From NCBI GenBank assembly GCA_022702545.1, contig JAHRBC010000006.1, positions 248,001 through 312,000 of the forward strand: a stretch of DNA of 64,000 nucleotides, read 5' to 3'. The notes beneath the pieces were generated by a model. The model was not told the DNA's origin, made no database searches, and was given only the letters and a program-made list of their open reading frames with translations. Of this stretch, positions 14,346 to 25,483 are shown in pieces (position 1 is the first letter of the stretch; every line of letters begins with the position of its first letter). The DNA comes from Phycomyces nitens. Its lineage: Eukaryota > Mucoromycota > Mucoromycetes > Mucorales > Phycomycetaceae. Both the position numbers and the translations under genes were made by a program.

Positions 14346-14927
14346 CCGCATTGACCTCTTTAACCTGCCAAGATTATGGAAATCAAGCATATATTGGACC
14401 TTGATTGGCCAACCATTCCTCATATTCTTATAAGAAACGCAAGAAATATTATGAATTCAAAGAACCGTGCTTCATTAGATGCAAAAATTAAACAAGACAG
14501 ATTTGCCCTATCAATAGACCATTGTTTTCACTTGAATCCCAGAAATATGGCCAATAATCAGCAAATGGGATCAAAGCTTGGTAGATAGCCAAGTAAGCAA
14601 TAGATTTATACCAAAAATTGCTGTAAAATCAGTCAAGGAGTCTGCCAATAGCCCTAGAGCCACATTAGTTGCTCTGATCAGATAGGGACAAATGAGAAGA
14701 GGGTTGAATATCACTTGGCCATAAGCGTGTGGTCTGTACTGCCTATGTGGCAACCTTGTTTTTGTTATTAAAGGAAATGTAGCCAAAAGAAGAAAGAAAG
14801 AAAAAAAAGAGATCTCATGTGCTATTTCTGACCATTCTTTTGCACCTTTGTTCTTCTTTCCCTCTACCTTATACACAAGCTGGATCAAAAAAACGTCTTT
14901 AACAGTGCAGCAGAATATGGCCAGCAT
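14346..14927. other. Intergenic region
   Basis: About 580 bp between two plus-strand genes. Short frames on both strands show no family match. The final ~50 bp before 14928 read open in frame with the downstream gene back to a possible splice acceptor at about 14879, so that gene may have an unrecognised 5' exon in here. Confidence 0.5.
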
Positions 14928-16233
14928 ATGCCTGTTTTGCTGCATATTCCTTGCTCAGCAGAGGAGCCGGCGCCTTTTGTGGTCATCAAACGAGAAACTA
15001 CTGCTGACGGACGACCCCCAGTAGTCCTGGGTAAATACAAAAATATAGATATAGTGCATGTACGAATGATAATATAAGACCACTCGTAAGTAAATATATA
15101 TATATATATATTCATACCTCATTTCAGTTACAGGAACGCTAATCAAAGGCAAACAACCAATGATCAAGGATGAGCGCAAAGATCGCACCAAGGATCTCAT
15201 TGTGCTCGATGAGCGAAAGTTGAATGGCAATGTTCGACCAGAGTTTTCTTCACCTGCAATCTACCCCTTAGATCTCAACTATGGTCCTCTTGTTGGCTTG
15301 TTTGCCAGTCTGTCAGACATTCCGTCAGTCCAGCCCCAGCAATTTATACCCTTTGCAGGTAGTCCAGCACCTTTCCAAGGCTATCAAGCTTATCCTCCAC
15401 CAGCCATGTCACCATACCCAATGTCCTATTCTCCATATCTTCATCATGGAGTGTATCATGGCCATCAACCATCACCAATAGTTCCATATGCTTTGATGCC
15501 TTATTTAACTCCACAGATGTATCATAACTATGGTCATTTGGGAACATCCACGCCACAGCCGACCACCCCTTCAACACCCACCCTTGCATCCACACCTTCC
15601 TATACACGTCGCAAACCAGTCAACCCAGCTGTTGTGGAAAAGGCGATCAAGAGCGAAGTCAAACCATCTGCTGTTACGCAACCTTTGCCGGTTAGATCTT
15701 CGTCTATACAGCCAAGCACACAGCCCACACGGTCAGCTTCACTACAAGTCAGCTCACAGCCCTATCGAGTGGCCAGAAAGCCAATTGACCCATCACCTGT
15801 ACCTCAGCCTAGACGACATGTTACATTTTCAGATGAACCACCACAAGAATACCATTATGTTCAATATTATTCGGATGAATTAGAAGAAGAGGAAGAAGAA
15901 GAAGAGGAGGAGGAATATAGTGATGAGGAATATATGAGTAATTATGACGTTTATTCGTCATATGCTACAGATCCTTATTATTCAGATAGAGGTGGTTATC
16001 ACGAAGAAGATAATGAAGATGAAGAAGAAGATTATGTTATAAGACCATGGTCCACTGGGATCATCAATACTCGTAAACCTCACAATTATCCACCTGAAAG
16101 ACAATATAGCCGCCCCCTATCAAGGCCTATGCATGGGCCCATACGCCATCAATCCCATTCTCGGTTTGTTCCTCCACGCTCTGGCTGGTCGCATACCCAA
16201 TCTCAACATCGCATCCCTCATACAAGAGTATAA
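14928..16233 (+). CDS. Hypothetical low-complexity protein, Pro/Ser/Tyr-rich with acidic run
   Basis: Two-exon model 14928-15030 and 15128-16233, giving 402 aa; the GT-AG intron 15031-15127 is in phase. I do not recognise a family. The N-terminal ~80 residues (VVIKRETTADGRPPVVLG, then TGTLIKGKQPMIKDERKDRTKD) are the most protein-like and conserved-looking part. They are followed by a Pro/Tyr/Gln/His/Ser-rich stretch, a Ser/Thr/Pro-rich basic region, a run of consecutive acidic residues encoded near 15880-15945, a second acidic patch, and an Arg/His/Pro-rich tail. The pattern suggests a largely disordered, possibly nuclear or RNP-associated protein, but that is inference. The start is uncertain: the frame is open upstream to an acceptor-like site near 14879, so the true N-terminus may lie in a further 5' exon. 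AATAAA-like motifs follow the stop. Confidence 0.65.
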
Positions 16234-16302
16234 AATTATAAATAAATAAATAAAATAAAATATACTGGATATCATACCTCAATGAACCAAAATAGAATCA
16301 TT

Positions 16303-16390
16303 GATTTTTATGGATCGTACGACAGTCTCTATGGAAGCACTTGTATAATTCACAATATACACCAAAATCACGGTTGTATGTCGTACAGCC
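16303..16390 (+). repeat. Dispersed repeat, copy A
   Basis: About 88 bp that align by eye, with small gaps, to 20961-21042 on the same strand. The shared core includes ATCGTACGA, TCTCT, GGAA and CACGG followed by T-rich and CAGCC motifs at corresponding spacing. Identity is only moderate, as expected of an old mobile-element fragment. Confidence 0.45.
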
Positions 16391-16907
16391 ATGCTAATTA
16401 TTATTGTAAAATAAAAATATTTATTGAAATTAACTTTATGCCTGTTTCAAAAATCCATATTTCAGCACATTATTAACTGATTAGATATCCAAGCATTAGC
16501 AAAATAGATATACTTGTGAACCTTTATAGGACTATCAAGGCTTACTAGCAAATAATACCTCGCCAAACTCAATCTTTCATCTTTAAACCTCTAGATCTCG
16601 TTGAGGTTAACAAATTCAGGGCCCAAACAATCAAAAAGGCCGATTTAGTAACTGTGGCAATTCGGCAGCTCGAATATCAGCTGGTGTATCCTGCCACACA
16701 TTTATTCTCAATAATGAAAGGTGGCCCCCTATTGTATTAAAAGCTAGAGCACTGGTCAGATCAAGGTTCTGATTTGAACCAATGATTGTATATGGCGTAC
16801 TCTTGGGAAACTAGTGAGGAAAACAGCCACTGTTAAAAATCTAAATGGTCTGTGAATAACTTGGGGAATAAGAGGCAAGATTGATAATCAAGTGTCCAGA
16901 TTGCTTG

Positions 16908-16970
16908 CTTGGTTGGTTGGTTGGTTGGTTGGTTGGTTGGTTGGTTGGTTGGTTGGTTGGTTGGTTGGTT
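16908..16970. repeat. (TTGG)n tetranucleotide array
   Basis: About fifteen tandem TTGG units, essentially perfect, breaking at the 3' end to TTTGTTGG. Intergenic. The perfect state suggests recent expansion. Confidence 0.95.
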
Positions 16971-17748
16971 TGTTGGGACCATGAAGAGATGTCAAGCTGT
17001 GATGGATTATCTTGGTCGTACAACAGTATTCCAAAACCTTTATTTTATAAATGTTCATACAGCATACATGATAGCCTTCATGCTCTCCAAATATAAATCT
17101 AAATCTAAAACCGTTTTATTGATAAAGCAGCTACTTTTTTCGAGAACTATCGTACCTGTTTGTGAAATTGGCTTTTATATCTTTTTATTTGACAATAATT
17201 GGTGTGACTGTAGTACTAAGCAAATTCTTCTTTGTATGAGATAAAGGATAGAAAGATCTTAATGACCCTGTCTGTCAAGGATAATCAGCTAGTAAAACAA
17301 GTATTTTTTTTTATCCAATAATACTCCTTATGAACATATACTTGCCATATACCTATAAAAATATGCGTGGGGTAAATCCCAACAAACAAAAATAACGAAG
17401 AATGATGTTGGGGAAATGATAGACTTGGATCTTGAAACATCATACGGATTTTGTCAAGGCTTCTTGCCCATGACTGTAATTTACGGGCACAAAGTGGCTG
17501 CTAACAGATTCATGCCAATAACGATGATTATTAATTAAAACTCCACAAAATAAAGGGTCAATACTCCATTCTTCTTTACAAGGCATTTCTCATTCAAACC
17601 ATCCAATTAGCAACAAAGCAAAAACATGGCTCTTGGAAAATTGAAAATAACTTTCAGCTCAAAAAAGAAGACTTTTTTTTTATCATTGGAACTATTATGA
17701 ATGGATCGCTTCTACTTATTTTTGAAAATACCAACATACCTATACAAG

Positions 17749-19073
17749 CAGTATACGATGGAATCAAAAGATGGAGAGACTGAAAACGCATTTCCAAAGA
17801 AACCAAAGAGGAACTTTCAAACTTATGAATGTGCGAGATTAATGCAATCTAGTCAATGAAATGAAGAATAATCGTAAAACACTCGGGGATCTTGCAGCCT
17901 TTGCGTCAGACACAATGGTCATTCAATCTCCAAATCTACATTTTAGAAAAACTGCCCATATAATTACCATGACTTTATTTTCGAGCTATAAAAATCACCG
18001 TTATTAAAATAATATAGGAAAAAGCAATTAATTTTTGATAATTACTCCAAAGAAACTAATCAGAGATGGGATATATCATTTTGAGATGTCAAGATTCATG
18101 TTTTTTTTCAGAAGACGAAAACATAATTAACAAAACATAATAGTCATTCCAACTTATATAGCAACCAGTACACCATTAATATTAATATATAAAAATGGGA
18201 TATTTCATCTTGAAAAATATTAATGCTTGAGACGGAATTATGCTGAAATAAATGACTTCCCTACTATTCTGGCGGCAAGGTCGAATAAATCACAGTGTAT
18301 TATTACTATTTGTTTTTTACCATTTGGCCAGTACGACTAATGACATACTGAAACAGATCGAAAAAGGGGTAATAAAAAAATAAAACTTGCTCATATTTTC
18401 TCCTCATTTATTAACATATATAGGTATGAACCCCTTTTTTTGTTTTTTTTTAATTCATCTTTTATTACCCCTTTTTCGATCTGTTTCAGTATGTCATTAG
18501 TCGTACTGGCCAAATGGTAAAAAACAAATAGTAATAATACACTGTGATTTATTTGATCTTACTGCTAAATTAGCAACGATGTCAATTATTTCAGCATAAT
18601 TCCGTCTCAATCATTAATATTTTTCAAGATGAAATATCCCATTTTTATATATTAATATTAATGGTGTACTGGTTGCTATATAAGTTTGAATAACTTTTAT
18701 GTTTTTGTCTTATGAAAAAACATGAATCTTGAAATCTCAAAATGATATATCCCATCTCTGATTAGTTTCTTTGGAGTAATTACCAAAAGTTAATTGCTTT
18801 TTCCTGTATTATTTTAATAACGGTAATTTTTATAGCTCAAAAAAAAAGTCATGGTGATTATACGGGCATTTTTTTCTGAAATGTAGATTTGAAGATTGAA
18901 TGACCATTGTGTCTGACGCAAAGGCTGCAAGATCTCCAAATGTTTTACGATTATTCTTCGTTTCATTGACTAGATTGCATTAATCTCGCACATTCATAAG
19001 TTTGAAAGTTCCTCTTTGGTTTCTTTGGAAATGCGTTTTCAGTCTCTCCATCTTTTGATTCCATCGTATACTG
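17749..19073. repeat. Large inverted repeat (palindrome), ~1.3 kb
   Basis: The left arm, about 17749-18377, is matched in inverse orientation by the right arm, about 18460-19073, with a spacer of about 80 bp. The outer ends are CAGTATACGATGG and CCATCGTATACTG. Anchors inside the arms include the tract around GATCGAAAAAGGGGTAATAAAA at the centre, the segment around CCAGTACACCATTAATATTAA, and TTGTGTCTGACGCAAAGGCTGCAAG (right) against its complement (left). Arms differ by scattered substitutions and small indels. No long ORF is present. This is a fold-back element, a decayed transposon with very long inverted repeats, or a locus whose transcript would form a long double-stranded hairpin. Confidence 0.9.
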
Positions 19074-21535
19074 TAGATCCAACGGCCACATCTAGCACGT
19101 GTTATTCGAGTGATATTTGATAGAGACTCATTCCGCCTCTTTTATGGCCTATTTTAATACCTTTCTTGAAGCTCTGTAAATCTAATGCAATGCACTGCAA
19201 AAGGCGTCTGATTATAGTATTCTGAATTTTATTTAAATAACTCCCTGTTCAATTTTAACATTTTTGTTTTATACTTTACATTCAATATTAAAAGCAGACA
19301 TGTGGTTCTTTTAATGATGATCTTATATAAACTAGTTTTTTGGACAAAAAGTAAAATTCACAATTCCATGCATGAATATTTCCAATACGAGACAGTATTG
19401 GTTCTTGGGGCCAATACCTTTGACCATGTATTTTAATATGCTGCTAAAGGGTTCGATTTGTGGTTATTGGAAGATTAGCGAAATTGATTTGCAAATCAAG
19501 GTGTTTATTAAATGTTTTGGATAGTATTCCTAATATAATCTTATCTATTAAATTCCCATGGGATAGTTTCATGTGTCAAGTAGTCGCTTTTCTGTAAAGA
19601 CTATAATATACCGAAACAAGAAAAGACCATAAGATGCTATTCTGCTTAAATATATATATATGATTTGGACCATTGTTGATAGTAACTCTTTTCCTTTATT
19701 AATAGTCATTATACAGTAGTTATTAACATGTACATAGTATTTGTGGCAGTAAATAGCTGGCTTACTGTCTATAAAGAAGAGTGTTTGGTTGAGACAAAGT
19801 TTCAGGTCGAGAAAGGTATAGTTTACTATCATTAATTATAATGAAAAATTAATAAAAGATATTCAAAATAAAAGATGTAAATATCTTATTTGTGCCTGCA
19901 TAGATTAGAGTATGAATATAATATCTATATTGAACATTGGCTTGTGTTAAATAATACTAATGCTAATACCGTAACAAAAATACATGTAATAAAATATTAT
20001 TTACGCTAATAAAGAAAAAAAAGATGTATATTATATTTCATCTTTGAAATACATAATCAAAAACACTTTTTTCTTTTACCATGGCTTGAATATTTAAAGG
20101 TAAATCAATGTTTCGTATCAAAAGACGGTCTGACTTTTTGGCACCTATAGTTTCTGAACTTTTGCTAAATACTAGACTCAAATATCTTTGGGGCTTATAG
20201 CTTAGTCAGACTATAGACAAGAGATATTCGAAATTATCCGTGTTTTCCAAAAGATTGTTATTGCATACGTATACTTGAAGTAAGAAAAGGGAAGAACGCG
20301 TGGCCCATAAAACCAATTTCGAGAATGGTGTTATGGCCAAAGCTACTGATGTTCGACAAGAATACGCTATTCTTAAAGCAGTTAAAGACAGTGATCTTTA
20401 AGCACTTTCCTTTCTTGATTTTTTTTTGGGTTTATAGATACCATTCCTTCAATGACTCTGAATGGTATATTTGCAAAGTAAAAAAAATGGGGGTCTTGTT
20501 ACTCTTGTCTAGATTCAAATAATCTGTACGGATATTCTTTGCAAGATTCTCAGTCTTTAATAAGATTAGACAAACGAAATTCTTTTTGGGAGAATACAAG
20601 GAAACCCAGACTGTCGACCTCGATTGTGGTACAGTAACATTAAAATATTCGTTCTTGGAACTTGGCAAAGGTCTTCAAAGGCACTTATACACGCTGTCCA
20701 AGTTAGTTGAGTGCAAAAGGGGCGGGAAAAACTACTGGTAGTTTGACTAACAACAAAGCTAAAAAAAAGCCTTGGTCTATCATGGAGCAAGTAAATGGTG
20801 TCCTTGCAACCAATAATGAGAATTATTACTGTTTGATAATATTAAAGATTTTTTTTAAAAAAAAAAAAGCCAGGCCGGATTGCACAAGACTCGGAAAGTG
20901 ATTACATGTTGTGGTGTCAAGTGCTCTATTTTCCAAGAAATGAAATAATAATAATAATTGGATTTTATGAATCGTACGATAATCTCTGCGGAAAAGCTTT
21001 TAATTAATAATATATACCATAACCACGGCTATAATTCAGCCTCATATACATATGTGTATAAAGAGATATATAAAGTAGATTAGATGAAGGTCATCTGTCA
21101 AAGTCATACATGGACATGGAGGTGTACACAGACTAGCGTTTGTTGCTGTGTAAAACATTATACTTTTTTTATATAATAAATTATATTCCCACCATAGTGT
21201 CACCATAAAGATTGAGTTCAACATGGGTCAGGCTTACACATTTAGACACCTTAAATTTCTTTTGCCAAGTAAGCAGAGCAAGAGCAAGAGTTGCCTAAGA
21301 GGGTTTGTTTTTAATTATTGATATGATTATTGTTATTATTATTAGAATCCAAACAAGTTGAGTTGAGTGTTTTTTTTTAAGAAAATAAAATGAAATAAGA
21401 GATGAATGTTGAATGCCAGTTGTGTTTGTAAGTTTCATTTTGATGTTGTGAAGATGCTTGTTTTAAAGAAAGCCTCTTTGAATAAAGAAAGAAATATGAA
21501 CGGGAATAGTATAAAGTACGAAGAATATCAAAGAA
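19074..21535. other. Gene-poor AT-rich region
   Basis: No supportable gene. A 150-bp stretch at about 20578-20735 (+) reads as a plausible protein fragment (GEYKETQTVDLDCGTVTLKY, ending before an in-frame stop) but lacks a start, introns or a family match, and may be a gene or element relic. A second copy of a dispersed repeat lies at 20961-21042. Confidence 0.5.
20961..21042 (+). repeat. Dispersed repeat, copy B
   Basis: Diverged counterpart of 16303-16390, same strand, with shared blocks in the same order. Likely an old short mobile-element fragment; no coding capacity. Confidence 0.45.
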
Positions 21536-23098
21536 TTAGTAAAGCATGCGAGTGCTAATGTTGGCAGGAGTGGCAATAATGGCTTCATAAAGCTTGTGAA
21601 GCTGCTCCTCGGCTACGTCAGCAATGTCTGCCATAACATAGGCAATATCACCCTTGGAGTCAGAATACTGCTTCTCGACGTTGTGGTCTGCAAAGATTTC
21701 ATTGATAGCCTTTTTGTAAAAAGACAAAAGAAGAGAAAATAGAGCATAAGAATAGAGCATTGGAGATTGGGGCACTTGAGAATGTGTCTAAAGAACGATA
21801 CTTACTTTGAGGACACCGGGAATGTTGCGATGGATGTAGAGAACACGGACAGTGTTCTTTTCTTCTTCACGGATCGCACGGAGATCGATCTCGGGGAAGT
21901 TGACGGCACCAATGGAAGTGCCCTGGTTAATGTACTTTACGAGTGCAGTAGACACCTCAATACCAATCATGCGCTGGGCCTCTTCAGTGGAACCACCGAT
22001 GTGGGGAGTCATAATAAGGTTGGGGCACTTGAGGAGTTCTGGGTAATCGGTAAAATGCTTGCCGTTGCTTGCGGGTTCCTTGGGGAAGACATCAATGGCA
22101 GCACCGGCAAGATGGCCAGACTGAAGACCCTTGACAAGACCAGGAATCTGGATTACGGTTCCACGGGCATTGTTGAGAAGGTATGAGCCCTTTTTCATGT
22201 AGCCCATAATCTCACGCTCTCCGATCAAGTTCTTGGTCTCCTCAATTTCAGGAACATGGAGGGAAACAAAGTCTGAAATGGACAAGAGCTCCTCAAGAGA
22301 CTCGGTCTGCTTGGCAGTACCAAGAGGCATGATCTGGAGGACATCGTGAAAGTAGACGGTCATGCCCATGGCTTCAGCCAACACAGACAGCTGAGCACCA
22401 ATGTGTCCGTAACCAACGATACCAAGAACCTTTCCACGGATTTCAAAGCAGTTTGCAGACACCTTGTTCCATACACCATCATGCATCTCGGTGTTACGGT
22501 CTCCAAGCTGGCGAGCAAGAGCAATGATCTCACCAATCACAAGTTCAGCAACCGAGCGAGAGTTGCTGAAAGGCGAGTTGAATACAGCAATCTAAGTATA
22601 TCCAGTTAGTCTTTATTGAACTAGATGGTCCATGATGTATATTCGATCAACTTACGCCCTTGTTTGCGGCAGTGTGGAGGTCGACCTGGTTAGTACCAAT
22701 GCAGAAACATCCAACGGCGCGAAGGTTGATGGCAGCCTCCAAGACTTGCTTGGTAAGTCTGGTCTTTGAGCGGATACCAATTACATGGACATCACGGATC
22801 TTCTCCAAAAGTTCATCGCCAACCAATGCCTTGTTGTAGGTCTCAACCTAGAGGGAAAAGTGTTAAGACGAATGTTTGGGCTGAGTGACGCCTATATTAC
22901 CTGGTAACCTTGCTTGAGGAAGGATTTGACTGCACTCTCATTGACGTTCTCCAACAACAAGATCTTGACCTCGGCAGTGTTAAAAGGACGGAGAACCTTG
23001 GGCTTGGCCTGAGTGACAGAGCCACTGCGAGCTCTCTTTGCATCAGACTCGGCAGTGGTAGGTTTGGCGTTCTGAGGGGGATTCTTTGCGTTGACCAT
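21536..23098 (-). CDS. SER3: D-3-phosphoglycerate dehydrogenase
   Basis: Catalyses NAD-dependent oxidation of 3-phosphoglycerate to 3-phosphohydroxypyruvate, the first step of the phosphorylated serine pathway, in the cytosol. Four exons on the minus strand: 23098-22901, 22847-22656, 22591-21806 and 21709-21536, giving 449 aa, close to fungal Ser3/Ser33. The N-terminal tail is Ser/Lys-rich. The substrate/NAD domain shows the dinucleotide-binding motif GIVGYGHIGAQLS, the DVLQIMP segment after beta-2, NNARGTVI with the catalytic-site Arg, and the catalytic His in MTPHIGGSTEEAQ. The C-terminal part (RVLYIHRNIPGVLK, then AINEIFADHNVEKQ and SDSKGDIAYVMADI) is an ACT regulatory domain that typically mediates serine feedback. 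Key residues look intact. The neighbouring non-coding DNA carries no obvious partner gene. The symbol follows yeast SER3/SER33, which are equivalent paralogues. Confidence 0.95.
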
Positions 23099-24910
23099 TT
23101 GAAATATAAGGAAGTAGCTATATTAATGAAGAAGGCCAGGGCAATTGAGGCAATTCAATCTTTTATACCCTTTTTTAATTTAAAGATCAGAATCTGGGAA
23201 GGAATTGGCTACCCATTTCTGGCCAGCAGCTTTTCTGGTGAATTCTTTTTGGGCGACATTGTCCTTTGAGTATTTGTGAAGATGAGGACTGGTTCGGTCA
23301 ACAGGAAATTGGCCCTGAGAGGACAAGCCAGAATCAATTCAATGGCCTGCTTGTGATATCTGGCTATGCATGTGCTAATTCCACTCATATCTCTGCAGAG
23401 ATTGAGTGTACATTTCACAGCCAAAGAGGTCGAGGGGCTGGTTCATATGGCAAAGAAGTGGTTGGCTTCAATGTTCTGCTTGGTTTGTGCACTAGGACTT
23501 GCAAATAAGGATAATCAACCATGGTGATAATAAGATTCCATGTTAGTCATATCACCTATTAGATCCTGCCAATGATTAGATCTATAGTGTGCTTCAGGGA
23601 AAATGGCACGTCATGGTCAGCAAAGCCTTTTGAGAATGACTAGACACGAAAAGTAGTCAAGAATTCGAGATCTTTATTATCTCCGGTATGCCATTAAGCC
23701 CACAAAAGTCAGCCAGGACATATGTGTTATCAAGGGCATCTTTGGCTGTTTCCTTTTATGTACATATTTGGCTATGCACACACCTCTGGAATCACAATCT
23801 ATAGCCTTTACAACTGTTTGGACTGGATAATAAGAGCATAAAGCTTATTTTGGGGCATGTTAAGGGTGGCTTGTAGGCCAGATTCCATGAAACTCGGGTG
23901 GGACAGATGGAAGCCAGGTACTTGAATTTAAAGAGCCCTCAATGACATACATTTGCGTATGTGACACTAGAAAATAACCAGCCCATGTGTTTCAATGTGC
24001 CTGTTGAGCCCATCTTTTTTATATGGTATGGTATCCAACCGGTCGGCTCTACATCCTGTTGACCGTTCCATTGACCAAAGCTCTATTAAACGAACAGACC
24101 ATCAAATGAGTCTGAATGACAGCAGAAACAGAAACTCGGATTTATCCCCCACTTTTTTTTTGGGTATCTTTTGGACTCGGAAAATGAATATTGAACATTT
24201 GAATATTGAATATTGAATATTGAACATTTGAATCTTTATAGTCTATTTAATTATCTGCTTGAATATCCAAGCTAGCACTCTCTCGCCAGCCTTTTTTGTG
24301 CCTAATAATCCTCGTTTATTTTAATAAATTGGACTGATATAGGATTCATTTAATAACTCTGGTGTTCTTGGCCGTAGCGAATCGGGGAAATACCCAGAAT
24401 GAAAACTCCGGCCAGAATTTTCTTCTTTTTATCTTCTTTGGACACAAATCAAAGCCAAGAATTGGCTAGTCAGGTACAAGACTATCTTTCCATGGCAAAA
24501 GGTGTATTCCATGGCAAGTAGGTACATTGACCCCTTACTCTGGTAAGGTACAGTACACCTATAGGCTTGTATTTATATATATATACACACAGCCATACAG
24601 AATAAAAAATACAATATTGTATATTTATACTTTTTATTTCCCATTTATTTATTTAAATCCTCCAAATTCATTCATCCTTTTCTCTCTTTCTCTTTCACTT
24701 TCACTTTCTTAAAATTCATACAATTTTCTTGACTTTAATTAACGTCAATTTATATTTAGATACAATTCAAGCTTCAATATAAAAAAGATTATTATCGTCA
24801 TTAGTATATTATCATTATTATTTCATATGTATATTTAATATTTTATCATCAATATATTTATAATATTTATATAATATTTATTTATTTATATTTATATTTA
24901 TATTTATACC

Positions 24911-24947
24911 TGTGTGTGTGTGTGCGTGTGTGTGTGTGTGTGCGTGT
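24911..24947. repeat. (GT)n microsatellite
   Basis: Near-perfect GT dinucleotide array interrupted by two GC steps, upstream of the zinc-cluster gene. Confidence 0.85.
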
Positions 24948-25284
24948 TCTAAAAGGGTATCGAAATAGACGCTCAATATCTCCATCTATTTTCAGAATTG
25001 GGTACAACAAACCAGACAAGTCGACGAATGAAATGGAAAAGGTCCTTGTTGAGACTATGCTCGTGCCGATTAACTTATTTTCCTTTACTTTTTGATCGGC
25101 CCTTTTCTTTCTCCCTTTTTATTTCATTTCATTTTGGCGGTTTATCTCGAGAGATCTGCTATATCTACGTTTTTCAGCTAAACAAACATATCAATTCAAG
25201 CTGTGCACTCCATCGACCAAGAGCTCAAAGAACAGCACAAACAGACGCCAGCAGCACCAAAAATAACAATAACAAAAATAAGAA

Positions 25285-25345
25285 TTATAATTATTATTAT
25301 AATAATTATAATTATTATTATAATAATTATAATTATTATTATTAT
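25285..25345. repeat. (ATT/AAT)n microsatellite
   Basis: Compound trinucleotide A/T repeat with alternating TTA and TAA units, able to form hairpins; in the 5' region of the zinc-cluster gene. Confidence 0.85.
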
Positions 25346-25483
25346 AGAAAAATTCATATATAAATATATATTTATATTTTGTATTTATATTTCTACATCC
25401 ACACACACACACACACACACACTTTATACATTTTATAAAATAGAGGGGCTGTCAAAGAAAGCACCTTTAAATTTTCCTTCGCA

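Larger units (their letters stand above)
16234..17748. other. Gene-poor region with dispersed repeat and (TTGG)n tract
   Basis: No supportable gene. Contains a diverged dispersed repeat copy (16303-16390) and a long TTGG tetranucleotide array (16908-16970). The open frames around the array only translate the repeat. Confidence 0.6.
23099..25483. other. Intergenic region with microsatellite-rich promoter zone
   Basis: About 2.4 kb between the divergently transcribed PGDH and zinc-cluster genes. Open frames at 23209-23508 on both strands show no family match. From about 24560 to 25440 the DNA is a chain of simple sequence: a GT array near 24911-24947, ATT/AAT trinucleotides near 25285-25345, and a CA array near 25400-25422. 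It presumably includes the promoter and 5' leader of the regulator starting at 25484. Confidence 0.6.

Noticed and set aside
16841..17244. Gly/Trp/Val/Leu-repeat and Pro/Thr/Asn-repeat ORFs
   Set aside because: Translations of the TTGG array in different frames.
21767..22186. 139-codon plus-strand ORF opposite PGDH
   Set aside because: Shadow of the conserved PGDH catalytic domain on the other strand.
24911..24947. Possible telomere-like or CRISPR-like array
   Set aside because: Simple GT dinucleotides with no spacer structure; nothing in the window has direct repeats with unique spacers.
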